Below are positions 44,255 through 53,216 of a DNA stretch of 64,000 bases, piece by piece (the first letter of the stretch is position 1; each line of letters starts with the position of its first letter). This DNA is from JBBRSD01 sp038245725. GTDB lineage: Bacteria; Actinomycetota; Coriobacteriia; Anaerosomatales; JAAXUF01. The stretch lies in assembly GCA_038245725.1 (NCBI GenBank), contig JBBRSD010000008.1, positions 83,068-147,067 of the forward strand, read 5' to 3'. The translations under genes were made by a program, and so were the position numbers. The notes beneath the pieces were generated by a model, which made no database searches, was not told the origin of the DNA, and saw only the letters and a program-made list of their open reading frames with translations.

Positions 44255-45383
44255 TCGAGTCCCCGTTCCCGGAGGCGTGGTTCGGCAGCTGGTCAGATAC
44301 TCTCCAGCGTACCGCCGTCGCCTTGAATACCGCCAGCACGGGAATTCCCGGCGCCAATCCCAGGTCCGCCGAAGCCGCGCGCGACACCGATGCCGCCAAC
44401 CTCAAACCGCTTGCATCGAGCACGATGTAGTTCGTGGCGCCGCGCGTCTCACTCGAGACCACTCGCGCGGCGATCTGATTGCGCGCTGTTGTGGGCGGGA
44501 GCTGGGCGCCGGCCTCGAACAAGATCACGTCGTGCGGCTGGACCGCGAACACCACAGCCGAACCCGCCGGCGCATAACCCGTGACGACCACGCGCGCCTC
44601 ACCGTGGCCAATGTCGACCAAACCCTCGCCACTGTGCTCCACGATACCGGTCTGCGGTTCTTCCACGCCGAGGAACGACGCGGTCCACTCGTCGGCGGGC
44701 AGCTCCGTCACGTCGTCGGCAGGTCCGCAGGCGACGATTCGGCCGGCGTTCATCACCGCGACGTGATCCGCGACGACGAGCGCCTCGTCCTGGTCGTGCG
44801 TGACCCACACCGCCGTCGCGCCGCTCTCGCGCAGGATGCGCGCGAAGTCGCGCGTGAGTGCGCGCTTGAGCAGCGGGTCGAGGCTGGCGAGCGGCTCGTC
44901 GAGCAGCAGCACGCGCGGTTCGAGCACGAGTGCGCGCGCGAGCGAGACGCGCTGCGCTTCGCCGCCCGAGAGCGAAAGCGCGCTGCGAGGCTCGTAGCCG
45001 GCGAGGCCTACGCGCGCGAGGGCGACCGCGACGCGCTCGGCACGCTCGGCGCCGCCGACACCGCGGACCGCCAGCCCGTATTCGACGTTGGCGGCCACGC
45101 TTCCCTTGAAGAGGTACGGACGCTGGAAGACCGCCGCGATCTGACGTCGCGCCGTCTGGTCTCGAGCGTCCACATCCCGCCCGCCCAGCAGAATGCGGCC
45201 GGCGTCCGGGCGTTCGAGCAGGCCGAGGATGTGCAGCAACGTCGTCTTGCCCGAACCGCTTGGGCCGAGCAGCGCCAGCACGGTGCCGGCGGGCACCTCG
45301 ACGCGATCGACCTGGAGCGTGAAGCCGCTCCGCGCAAAAGCGCGCGTGATGTTCTCGGCGACGAGGCCCAGGGGCGCGGTCAT
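44247..45383 (-). CDS. tupC: Tungstate ABC transporter ATP-binding protein
   Basis: 378 aa. ABC ATPase with Walker A LLGPSGSGKTTLLH, Q-loop VFQRPYLF, signature LSGGEAQRVSLARAL, Walker B VLLLDEPLASLDP and switch VWVTHDQDEA. A C-terminal TOBE/Mop-like oxyanion-binding region (about 290-365; NQIAARVVSSETRGATNYI) may regulate by binding tungstate or molybdate. Overlaps tupB by 4 bases. The metal assignment comes from TupA. Confidence 0.9.
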   Translation of the reverse strand: MTAPLGLVAENITRAFARSGFTLQVDRVEVPAGTVLALLGPSGSGKTTLLHILGLLERPDAGRILLGGRDVDARDQTARRQIAAVFQRPYLFKGSVAANVEYGLAVRGVGGAERAERVAVALARVGLAGYEPRSALSLSGGEAQRVSLARALVLEPRVLLLDEPLASLDPLLKRALTRDFARILRESGATAVWVTHDQDEALVVADHVAVMNAGRIVACGPADDVTELPADEWTASFLGVEEPQTGIVEHSGEGLVDIGHGEARVVVTGYAPAGSAVVFAVQPHDVILFEAGAQLPPTTARNQIAARVVSSETRGATNYIVLDASGLRLAASVSRAASADLGLAPGIPVLAVFKATAVRWRVSDQLPNHASGNGDSID

Positions 45384-46093
45384 CGGGCCCCCGCCTCCCA
45401 GTGATCGGCCGACGTCTGGAAACCGGTCAGCACGATGTTGACGAAGATGACGATCGCCATAAGCACGACCGCGAGTGCCAGCGCGGGACCGTAGTCGCCC
45501 TGCCGGGTGAACTGCACCATGGCCGTAGTCATGACGCGCGTGTCGCCCTCCAGGTTGCCGCCGACCATCTGCACCGCGCCGACCTCGGAGATGATCGCCC
45601 CGAAGCCGCCGGCAACTGCGGCGAGCAGCCCCATTCGCGCCTCGGAGAGGATGAGCGCGCCCACTCGCAACGCGCCCGCACCCAAAGATCTCGCCTGCAG
45701 CGTGAGATCGCGGGGGACGGCCGAGACCGCCGCCGCGGTGATCGCCATGACCACGGGAACGGCGATGATGAGCTGCGCGATCACTACGACCGGGCGGGTG
45801 TAGAGCAGGTTCATGAAGCCGAGCGGTCCTCGGCGCGAGAACGTCATCGCGACGACGAGGCCGACCACCGTGGGCGGCAGCCCCATCCCCGCGTTGAAGA
45901 TGACGAGCGCCGCGCGCCGCCCCAGGAAACGCTTCGCGCCGACCAGATAGCCGACGGGCAGCCCGATCAGCAGAGCGAGAAGCGTCGCTGTCCCCGAGAG
46001 GAGAATCGACGTCCCGACGATCTGCCATACGCCAACGGAGCCGGAGATGAGCATCGCCCATCCCTCGCTCCACGCGTCGACGAATATCTGCAT
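45380..46093 (-). CDS. tupB: Tungstate ABC transporter permease
   Basis: 237 aa inner-membrane permease with about five helices; EAA-type loop (ARSLGAGALRVGALILSEARMGLLAAVAGG, conserved G present) contacts TupC. The DNA 23 bases after tupA encodes it in the same direction. SD is weak. Homologous in layout to CysT/ModB-type permeases. Confidence 0.9.
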   Translation of the reverse strand: MQIFVDAWSEGWAMLISGSVGVWQIVGTSILLSGTATLLALLIGLPVGYLVGAKRFLGRRAALVIFNAGMGLPPTVVGLVVAMTFSRRGPLGFMNLLYTRPVVVIAQLIIAVPVVMAITAAAVSAVPRDLTLQARSLGAGALRVGALILSEARMGLLAAVAGGFGAIISEVGAVQMVGGNLEGDTRVMTTAMVQFTRQGDYGPALALAVVLMAIVIFVNIVLTGFQTSADHWEAGAR

Positions 46094-46116
46094 GCTGCCG
46101 CCCGTCGGCCGGAGGT

Positions 46117-47007
46117 CTACTTGGCGTTCGGAATGAAGAGCTGCTGCCCGTACTTGGCCACGCCGAACTCGCCGATGACCTTCTGAGCTTCAGCGCTGAC
46201 GATCCAGTCCGCGAAGGCCTGGCCGCCTGCTTGGTTCTTCGACTCCGGGATGACGATGACGCCGTACTGGTTGAGCAGCGCCTTCTGCTTCTCGAGGACG
46301 ATCTCGAGGCCGGGAAGCTGGGCCGCCATCGACAGCCACGTTCCGCGGTCGATGAGCGTGTACGCGCTCTTCTCATCGGCGACCTTGGCGGTCTCGCCCA
46401 TGCCCTGACCGGTCGAGACGTACCACGTGTCGGCTGCAGGCGTGGGTGTTGCGATGCCCGACTTCGCCCAAAGCGTCAGTTCCTTCGTGTTGGTGCCCGA
46501 CTTGTCCCCGCGCGAGATGAAGGTCGCCTTGCCAGCCTTGCCCGCCTTCTGGATCGCAAGCATCGCGGCTGTGGTGTCGGCAGAACCCTTGACCCCGGCC
46601 GGATCGGCCTTCGGGCCGACGATGACGAAGTCGTTGAACATGACGTCTTGACGCGTCTTGGCGTAACCGTCGGCCAGGAACTTGAGCTCGGCGGCGGGTG
46701 AGTGGACCAGCAGGACGTCGGCGTCCTTGCTCTGGCCGAGCTTGAGGGCCTCACCGCTGCCCACTGCGATGACCTTCACCTTGTACTGCGGGTAGGCCTT
46801 CTCGAAGGCCGGTATCAAGACGCCGAAGAGCCCGGAGTCCTGCGTCGAGGTGGTCGAGGCCAGAATGACCTCGGGGCTGACAGCCTTCTCGGCGGAGGTG
46901 GACGAAGTTGCCGGCTTCGAGCATCCCGCCATCGAGAAGAGCAGAACGGCGGCGAGCAACGAGCCCGCCAGGCGCCTCCCTTGAGGCGCAGCGATACGGT
47001 GGTGCAT
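46117..47007 (-). CDS. tupA: Tungstate-binding lipoprotein TupA
   Basis: 296 aa substrate-binding lipoprotein (lipobox SMAGC, Cys29). STTSTQDSGLFGVLIPAFEK binds the oxyanion and FISRGDKSGTNTKELTLW is diagnostic for TupA over ModA or PstS. ATG 47007 was chosen because the longer frame would run through the riboswitch aptamer; its SD (AAAGGGG) is formed by the 3' end of the aptamer. Delivers tungstate, suggesting W in the formate dehydrogenase. Confidence 0.94.
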   Translation of the reverse strand: MHHRIAAPQGRRLAGSLLAAVLLFSMAGCSKPATSSTSAEKAVSPEVILASTTSTQDSGLFGVLIPAFEKAYPQYKVKVIAVGSGEALKLGQSKDADVLLVHSPAAELKFLADGYAKTRQDVMFNDFVIVGPKADPAGVKGSADTTAAMLAIQKAGKAGKATFISRGDKSGTNTKELTLWAKSGIATPTPAADTWYVSTGQGMGETAKVADEKSAYTLIDRGTWLSMAAQLPGLEIVLEKQKALLNQYGVIVIPESKNQAGGQAFADWIVSAEAQKVIGEFGVAKYGQQLFIPNAK

Positions 47008-47013
47008 AACGGA

Positions 47014-47118
47014 TCCCCTTTCCAATACGGGAGGCGGGGTCGTTTCCGTTCCCCGCCCTATCGGTCCGGCCACCATGGACGCCGCGCAGCGCCGGTAGGT
47101 AGATCGGACTCGGAGATG
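47014..47118 (-). promoter_or_regulatory. Moco/Tuco riboswitch aptamer upstream of tupA
   Basis: Transcript blocks match those of the fdhA leader: ATCTCCGAGTCC, CGGCGC, CCATGGTGGCCGGACCGATAGG, a GCGGGG...GGAAAC...CCCCGC hairpin with GAAA loop, GCCTCCCGT and TGGAAAGGGG. The terminal GGAAAGGGG is also the tupA Shine-Dalgarno site, so ligand binding could block ribosome entry directly. No terminator is seen between aptamer and ATG. Confidence 0.85.
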
Positions 47119-47148
47119 TGTGGACCGCGATTCTTCGCGGCACGCCCT

Positions 47149-47176
47149 AGCCTACACGTTTCGGGCATGCCGACAA
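47149..47176 (-). promoter_or_regulatory. Putative promoter of the tup-moa operon
   Basis: TTGTCG and TAGGCT, 16 bases apart, lie about 30 bases upstream of the riboswitch 5' edge. Both hexamers are partial matches, but the placement fits a transcript that starts just before the aptamer. Confidence 0.45.
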
Positions 47177-47211
47177 ATCGCAGGTACGCTCACGTGGCGG
47201 GCTCTGCAGAG

Positions 47212-49242
47212 TTAGTGAACGGTGAAATACTTCCGTGCCACCGAGTAGGTCTTGGCGTGGCCGGTATCCCAGTGCCTCGCCTGCACGCGCCACTTTCCCG
47301 CGCCGAGCTTCACGGAGACCGAGCAGCGGCTGCCGCTGTAGTAGTTCGCGGCCTTGCCGGAGATCGTCTTCCGAACCACGTAGCGGTGCGTGCCGTTCGA
47401 CAGACGCTCGTAGCGCTCAAAGTAGAACGTCGCGGCGTATGTGCCAGCAACATGCCGAGGATAGAGGGTGGCTCGGGTGGTGAAGTACTTCGTGCGCGTC
47501 ATGTAAGTCGGAACGGATGGAGTGCCGACGTAGGCATGCGGGATGAGCTTGAAGACCGCGCTGCTCCCCGAGCCGACCGTCGTGTTGCCGTTGAAGACGA
47601 CCCAATACGATGTGGCCGACGACGGCTTCACTGTGAAGCTGAACGCACTGCCTGCTGTAATGGGCACCGCCGTCAGTGCGGTACTGCCGGACCGTCTTAC
47701 GTAGACGGTTCCGCTGGCAAGACCCAACCCGCTGGCCTTTATCGTGCCTGTGATCGTGGTGTTCGTGTTGTACGCCGTGATGATCGTACCGGTCCTCGAG
47801 AGCGTGAAGGCGGGCACAAGCTTCGAACTCACATGAGTCTCGGATATCTGACCCATGCCGTCGGTCGCGCGCACCGTCACCGTGAGCGAGCCATTTACCG
47901 ATGCGATCGAGTCGATCGTGGTCGTGGCCTCCCACGTGTCCCACCCGGTGCTGGTCTTGGCGGGCAGCCACGAGACCGTGCTCCCCCAGCTCGCGCCATT
48001 CCAGTACGTGCCGTCCGCGCGTCGGACGCGGATCTCGACGTTGGCGACCCCGATGCCCGCGCCATCGGTGGCCGTGCCCTCGACCGAGAGAGCCGCCGAG
48101 TCGAGAATCGTGCTCTGAGTGGGCGACGTGATGCGAACGCTCGGCGGGGTGAGCTGGTGCTGCCCAATCCAATGTTGGCCACCGTCGACGGTGCGCAGGA
48201 TGGTTTCGTTGTGCCCGATGACGACCCAAGTGGTACTGGTAAGCATCTGGACGCCGGTGAGGTTGTTAGTGGCACCTGTGGTCGTGGTCGTTTGCCAGCT
48301 TGCGCCGCCGTTCGTCGTCCACGCCATCTTGCCGGCATCGCCGACCTCGACCACGTGGTTCGCGTCGAAGGCGTCGATCGCGTTGACGACGATGGGGGTC
48401 GTCTGACCGAACGTCCTCCACGTCGCGCCATCAGTGGTGCACAGGCCAGCCTTCGACCTTGTGCCGATGAACGCGGTCCGGCTGTCGACGACCGAGACGC
48501 AGCTGATATCGGCGGTCGGCGTGCCTGCGATCTGCGTCGTCCACGACGAGCCGCTGTTCGCGGTGCGGTAGATGAGCCACGTCTGCGGCGTGGGGTCATT
48601 TGAGGACTGGCGGTCGTTGCCGACTGCCCAGGCGACGTCGCCGCCGGAAGCCGCATCGACAGCGACGATATTAGCGAATGTCGCCGGTGCCGGGTCAGGA
48701 TCAACGGCTGGATGAATTGGACCCTGGAACTGGAACGCCCAAGCGCCGGCGCCAACAGCGGACCCGATGAACGCGTAGCGAGAGTTTGCAAAGCGATCGC
48801 CGACAATAACGCGCCGGCCTGCCGAGAGGTACGCCATCCCGAAGAAGCGAGGATCCGTGGCATTGAAGATCGGGCTCTCCACGGACCAGATAGCGCCGCC
48901 ATTCGAGGTCGAGTAGATGCCGTCGGAGTTGTCGCGCCATGCCGTAGCGATGTTCGGATTGGTCGAGGCGCGGACTCCGGTCATGGTGAAGTTGGGCACG
49001 ATCGAGGCATGCCAGCTCACTCCACCATTGGTCGTTCGCGAAATCACGCCTGTCAGGTTGCCAGGAGTCGCCGGAAGCGCGTAGCCGCCAGCGATGAACC
49101 CCGTCGTGGGGTTGGCGAAGCTGAGGCCGTTGAGCTGATAGTAGACGGGGGGCAAGGCCGCCGCCGCCATCGACGGAGCAAACCCGAGGGTCGCGAAGAG
49201 CGCGAGCGCAACCAGCCCCAGTACGGACTTCACCCTTACCAT
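47212..49242 (-). CDS. Secreted YCF48/BNR-repeat protein with Ig-like domains
   Basis: 676 aa. Signal peptide (VLGLVALALFATLGFAPSMAAAA), then about eight YCF48/BNR-type blades (GVISRTTNGGVSWHASI, WTTNGGASWQTTTTTG, ILRTVDGGQHWIGQ; residues about 25-370). A Big/Ig-like domain (SVRITSPTQSTILDSAALSVEGTATDG, about 370-470) and two beta-sandwich domains follow to the C-terminus, with no sorting signal. Related in its propeller to the protein at the left window edge. Probably an extracellular surface protein; ligand unknown. Confidence 0.85.
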   Translation of the reverse strand: MVRVKSVLGLVALALFATLGFAPSMAAAALPPVYYQLNGLSFANPTTGFIAGGYALPATPGNLTGVISRTTNGGVSWHASIVPNFTMTGVRASTNPNIATAWRDNSDGIYSTSNGGAIWSVESPIFNATDPRFFGMAYLSAGRRVIVGDRFANSRYAFIGSAVGAGAWAFQFQGPIHPAVDPDPAPATFANIVAVDAASGGDVAWAVGNDRQSSNDPTPQTWLIYRTANSGSSWTTQIAGTPTADISCVSVVDSRTAFIGTRSKAGLCTTDGATWRTFGQTTPIVVNAIDAFDANHVVEVGDAGKMAWTTNGGASWQTTTTTGATNNLTGVQMLTSTTWVVIGHNETILRTVDGGQHWIGQHQLTPPSVRITSPTQSTILDSAALSVEGTATDGAGIGVANVEIRVRRADGTYWNGASWGSTVSWLPAKTSTGWDTWEATTTIDSIASVNGSLTVTVRATDGMGQISETHVSSKLVPAFTLSRTGTIITAYNTNTTITGTIKASGLGLASGTVYVRRSGSTALTAVPITAGSAFSFTVKPSSATSYWVVFNGNTTVGSGSSAVFKLIPHAYVGTPSVPTYMTRTKYFTTRATLYPRHVAGTYAATFYFERYERLSNGTHRYVVRKTISGKAANYYSGSRCSVSVKLGAGKWRVQARHWDTGHAKTYSVARKYFTVH

Positions 49243-49423
49243 GCCGTCAGCTCCCTCTGAGCGCCCGGGATCTCAACCGCCGGTGTGGGCGCATTCCCCA
49301 GTTGTCCTGCAAGAGTAACGCCAGCAAGCGAGCGCGAGCAACAAGCGGCGCTCCGACTCGGGGTGAATATGGACTGCGCGACCCACCCTTGTCCGCGACG
49401 GGCGCGCGGGTGATGCTGTAGGT

Positions 49424-50551
49424 ATGCCCGCTGCCCCCGACATTCTCGCGACTCGCATGCGCCGCCTGCTCATCGCCCGCGACGCGCGCCTCGCCACGCC
49501 CGAGCAGGTGGTCGCACGCATGTGCGCGATGCAGGCGCAGGACTACCTCGGCTCGTTGTGGGCGGTGGGGCTGCGCTGCCCGGCCGGCGCCCGCGACGCC
49601 GACATCGAGCGCGCAATCGCCGAGCGTCGCATCGTGCGCACGTGGCCGATGCGGGGCACGCTGCACTTCGTAGCCGCCGAGGACGTGCGCTGGCTGCTGC
49701 GGCTCCTGAGCGCCCGCCCAATCGGGCGCGCCCGCAAGCGCCACCGCGATCTCGGCCTCACCGACGCAGTCTTCGAGCGCGGCCGCGAGCTGTTCTCAGC
49801 GGCGCTGACCGGAGGGCGGCAACTCACGCGGCCTGAGGCGATGGCGATGCTCGAAGCCGACGGCATCCCAACCGCCGAGCAGCGCGGCTACCACGTCCTG
49901 TGGCGCCTCGCGCTCGACGGGCTGCTGTGCTGCGGACCGATGCGCGGCAAGCAGCAGACGTTCGTGCTGCTCGACGAGTGGGTGCCGCCCGGTCCCGCCG
50001 AGCAGGACTCGCCACCTCGGGATGAGGCGCTGGCCCGGCTCGCCGGCCGCTATCTCGCCGCGCACGGCCCGGCCACCGTCGCCGACCTCGCATGGTGGGC
50101 CGGCATCACGAAGGCAGACGCGCGCATCGGGCTTGCAGGCACAGCCGACGCGGTCGGGCGGTTCGAGGCCGACGGCGCAGAGTACTGGCTGCCGGCCGGC
50201 ACCGCGGAAGCCGCCGCATCGGCCAGCCCGCTGTCCGAACCCGATGTGCACCTGCTGCCCGGCTTCGACGAGTACCTCCTCGGCTACACCGACCGCCGGC
50301 CACAACTCGCGGGGCACTACGCGACGTTCGCCTCGATGGTCACGGCGAACGGGATGCTCTCCTCGACTGTCGTGGTCGACGGGCGCGTTGCTGGCACGTG
50401 GAAGCGCACGCTCAAGCGCGACCGCGTCGAGATCACGGTGCGGGCGTTTCGCGAGCTGACGGCCGACGAGCGCGACGGCCTCGCGCAAGCCGCCGAGGAG
50501 TACGGCAGCTTCGTCGGGCGCACGTCACACGTGGAGCTGACGCGAGCGTAG
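49424..50551 (+). CDS. Winged helix DNA-binding domain-containing protein (HTH_42 / YcaQ-AlkX type)
   Basis: 375 aa. Typical blocks are ARMCAMQAQDYLGSLWAVGLR, RTWPMRGTLHFVAAEDVRWLL, HVLWRLALDGLLCCGP and LLPGFDEYLLGYTDR. The family includes DNA glycosylases acting on crosslinked bases (AlkX/YcaQ-like, AlkZ); the QxQ-like element of AlkZ (AMQAQDY) is present, so a DNA repair role is plausible. Transcribed alone. Confidence 0.85.
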   Translation: MPAAPDILATRMRRLLIARDARLATPEQVVARMCAMQAQDYLGSLWAVGLRCPAGARDADIERAIAERRIVRTWPMRGTLHFVAAEDVRWLLRLLSARPIGRARKRHRDLGLTDAVFERGRELFSAALTGGRQLTRPEAMAMLEADGIPTAEQRGYHVLWRLALDGLLCCGPMRGKQQTFVLLDEWVPPGPAEQDSPPRDEALARLAGRYLAAHGPATVADLAWWAGITKADARIGLAGTADAVGRFEADGAEYWLPAGTAEAAASASPLSEPDVHLLPGFDEYLLGYTDRRPQLAGHYATFASMVTANGMLSSTVVVDGRVAGTWKRTLKRDRVEITVRAFRELTADERDGLAQAAEEYGSFVGRTSHVELTRA

Positions 50552-50558
50552 GCAGAGG

Positions 50559-50765
50559 CTACCCGCGCGCGTGCTCTCGCGGCCGAGGAATCGCGCGACC
50601 GCTCTCACGTGCGGACGCAAGCCATGCGTCGCGCGCGCGCTCGACTTCGGCAAGCGCTTCAGCGGGGGTGCGGCCAAACGCCGAGCAGTACTCGAGGTCC
50701 GGGATCTCGGCGATGTAGCCTTCGTCCTCGGGACTGTAGAAGATGGTGATCTCGTAAGTACTCAT
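50559..50765 (-). CDS. hicB: HicB-type antitoxin
   Basis: 68 aa partial RNase H-like fold: YEITIFYSPEDEGYIAEIPD then EYCSAFGRTPAEALAEVERA, the HicB signature. It lacks a C-terminal DNA-binding domain, so it is the short form. Starts within the 3' end of hicA (4-base overlap). Confidence 0.9.
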   Translation of the reverse strand: MSTYEITIFYSPEDEGYIAEIPDLEYCSAFGRTPAEALAEVERARDAWLASARESGRAIPRPREHARG

Positions 50766-51016
50766 CGGCGATCCTCCAGAGTCAGACTATACCGCTCGGC
50801 GAGCTCCATGAGTTGGCGGATCTGATAAGGCTTCGCACGACCGCGAACATCCTGGAGGTTCAGCAACTCTGGGAAGGAACGATGGCGCAAGATTCGGTGG
50901 CTGCCCGAGACGCGCGCGAGCTGGAAGCCGAGCGAGAGCGCGAGTCGGAGGACATCGTCGAATCTCAGGTTGCGCGAACCAGCTTGAATCGCCTCGAGAG
51001 TCTTGCGTGGCTTCAT
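50762..51016 (-). CDS. hicA: HicA-type mRNA interferase toxin
   Basis: 84 aa, dsRBD-like fold. LRLALSLGFQLARVSGSHRILRH contains the GSH catalytic His of HicA toxins. The N-terminal 15 residues are an extension before FDDVLRLALSLGF. First gene of the pair, usual HicA-HicB order. Confidence 0.88.
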   Translation of the reverse strand: MKPRKTLEAIQAGSRNLRFDDVLRLALSLGFQLARVSGSHRILRHRSFPELLNLQDVRGRAKPYQIRQLMELAERYSLTLEDRR

Positions 51017-51170
51017 TCCGCCCCTCTGGTCATCCCGTGCAGGTCACCCAGAGGTTGTCACGCACAGCTTCCCCGAACCTTTCCAGGACCCTGCAGTCGC
51101 GCGTCCCGATTCGCCGCCCCTGCTCAGCGGTATGTACACTTCACACGTTCCCGCCGAGGAGGGTCTGCTC

Positions 51171-51575
51171 ATGGCCAAAGTTCAGTGGCGCCACGAAGTC
51201 ATGTTCAAGGCACCAACCCGCATCGGTCTGCTCGCCGACGTCACCGAAGCGCTCAACGCCGTGGGGGTCAACATCCAGGCCATCGGCGCGTACGACAAGG
51301 GCGATATGGGCGAGTTCCTCCTGATCACCGACGACAACCAGCGAGCGCTCGATGCGCTCGCCACCCTTGATGGCGAGGCGGGCATGCAGTCGGTGGTCGT
51401 CGCGGAAGTCCCGAACAAGCCGGGCGAACTCGCCGCGATCTCGCGGGTCCTCGCGGAGCACGACATCAACGTCGGCCAGATCTACTCAAGCTCCGCCGGC
51501 GGCGCCGAGAAGGTCCTGATCGTGATCCGCGCCGAGTCCGAGGCCGACATCCTGCAGCTACTCGAGCACCTGTAA
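51171..51575 (+). CDS. ACT-domain protein
   Basis: 134 aa with two ACT units: FKAPTRIGLLADVTEALNAVGVNIQAIGAY and EVPNKPGELAAISRVLAEHDINVGQIYSS. No catalytic domain, so a small-molecule sensor (amino acids are the usual ligands). SD GAGGAGG fixes ATG 51171; upstream frame is non-coding. Regulated partner unknown. Confidence 0.9.
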   Translation: MAKVQWRHEVMFKAPTRIGLLADVTEALNAVGVNIQAIGAYDKGDMGEFLLITDDNQRALDALATLDGEAGMQSVVVAEVPNKPGELAAISRVLAEHDINVGQIYSSSAGGAEKVLIVIRAESEADILQLLEHL

Positions 51576-51613
51576 GGTCGAGCCGGCCGGCCAATGCGGG
51601 GCGTGAGCCTCGC

Positions 51614-53179
51614 TCAGCCGCGGTCGCCGGTCGAGCCGCGGCCCTTGCCGCGAATCCCAACCGCCGAGACGATCCCACCGAATGCGACCAGCCCAGCGGC
51701 GAGCCACATGCCGCTGCGAAACGCCGTCTTCGCCGCCACGATGGCGAGGCGGGACGCCTCCGCTGACGCCGGACCCGTCCCTCTCGGCATGTTGAACGCC
51801 TTGTCGCGGACGGGATCGAGCGCCGCGAGGACGTCGGCCGACGCGCCGGTGGCGATATGCGAGATCCCCGACTGCCACAGCTGCACGACGATGACGCCCA
51901 TCAGCGCGATCGCGACCAGTCCCGCGACTCGCGCGACGGCGTTGTTGAAGCCGGATGCCACGCCTGAGTAGCGCTCCTCGGCCGAGCCAATGGCGGTCGC
52001 GGTCACCGGTGTCACGATGAAGCCGAGGCCGAGGCCGAACAGCATCACGCCGGGCACGAGCACCGTGAACAACTGTCCCGGCCCGGTGAACGACGCGAGC
52101 ACGATTCCGGCCGCCGCCGTGAGCGCGCCGCCGAACATGAGCCAGCGCGACCCGTAGCGGTCATAGAGGCGTCCGGCGTACGGCGAAAGGAAGAAGAGCA
52201 GCAGCGTGATCGGGATGAAGAGCGTGCCCGCGACCGTGGCCGAGCCGCCAAGCGCGGACTGTACGTACAGCGGGATGTAGAAGAACTGGCCGTACAGCCC
52301 CGCGTAGATGAAGAACGTCACGACGTTGGCCACCGCGAGGTTCCTGTTCGAGAACATCCCGGCAGGGATCACCGGCGACGGCGCGCGCCGCTCCCACCAC
52401 GCGAACAGCGGCAGCAGCAAGACTCCCACGACGAACGAGCCCACGATCAGCGGGTTCATCCACCCGGACACCGGGCCTTGGATGAGCGCGAAGACGATGC
52501 CGCCGAAGGGCGCGACGATGAGCGCTATGCCCACGAAGTCGATGCGCGGGTCGGCGGTCGTGTCGCGCGACTCGGGCACGCGCCGCGCGAGCAGCCACGC
52601 GATGACGGCCAGAACCGGCGTGATCAGTAGCGCGAATCGCCAGCTCGCGTGGTCGATGATGATGCCGCCGGTCACGGGTCCAAGCACGGTCGCGATGCCC
52701 GACCACGCTGCCCACGTCCCGATCGCTTTGCCGCGCTCGTCCACTGGGAAGGTGGCGTTGATGATCGCGAGCGTCGTGGGCACGAGCAGGGCGCCCGCGA
52801 CCCCCTGCGCGGCCCGCAAGCCGATGAGCACGTAGGCGTTTGGCGACAGCGCCGCGGCGGTCGCAAGTACCGCGTACGCCGCCGCCCCGACGCGGAACTG
52901 CCTGCGCCTGCCGACGAGGTCCGAGAGCCGCCCGCCGGCAAGCATCAGCGCCGAAAGCGTGAGCAGATACGACGACGCGACCCACTGCTGCGTCGCCGTC
53001 GAGACGTGGAACTCGCGCTGGATCGAGGGCAGCGCCAACCCCACGAGGCTCGTGTCGAGGAACACCAGCCCGGCGCCGATGATCATCGCGATGAGCGTCC
53101 GCCGCTTTGTTGCAGCGTCGAAGGACGGCGCACTGTCGGGCTTCTCGGTAGTGGGGGTCATGGTTTCCATGTCTGGCAT
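51614..53179 (-). CDS. MFS drug exporter, DHA2 (14-helix) family
   Basis: 521 aa from the ATG at 53179. Fourteen probable helices, motif A GRLSDLVGRRRQFRVG and motif C region GPVTGGIIIDHASWR, typical of EmrB/QacA-type proton antiporters. ATGs at 53179, 53170 and 53161 are all close; none has a strong SD, so the exact start is open. Substrate unknown. Confidence 0.88.
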   Translation of the reverse strand: MPDMETMTPTTEKPDSAPSFDAATKRRTLIAMIIGAGLVFLDTSLVGLALPSIQREFHVSTATQQWVASSYLLTLSALMLAGGRLSDLVGRRRQFRVGAAAYAVLATAAALSPNAYVLIGLRAAQGVAGALLVPTTLAIINATFPVDERGKAIGTWAAWSGIATVLGPVTGGIIIDHASWRFALLITPVLAVIAWLLARRVPESRDTTADPRIDFVGIALIVAPFGGIVFALIQGPVSGWMNPLIVGSFVVGVLLLPLFAWWERRAPSPVIPAGMFSNRNLAVANVVTFFIYAGLYGQFFYIPLYVQSALGGSATVAGTLFIPITLLLFFLSPYAGRLYDRYGSRWLMFGGALTAAAGIVLASFTGPGQLFTVLVPGVMLFGLGLGFIVTPVTATAIGSAEERYSGVASGFNNAVARVAGLVAIALMGVIVVQLWQSGISHIATGASADVLAALDPVRDKAFNMPRGTGPASAEASRLAIVAAKTAFRSGMWLAAGLVAFGGIVSAVGIRGKGRGSTGDRG

Positions 53180-53216
53180 ATGCCCCCGATGAATTCCGGG
53201 CCCGCTATGCGGCGGA

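Noticed and set aside
47008..47076. Longer tupA starting at 47076
   Set aside because: It would place coding sequence inside the aptamer and put 23 extra residues before a good signal peptide.
46702..48603. 633-codon plus-strand open frame
   Set aside because: Antisense to tupA and the YCF48-repeat gene and runs through the riboswitch.
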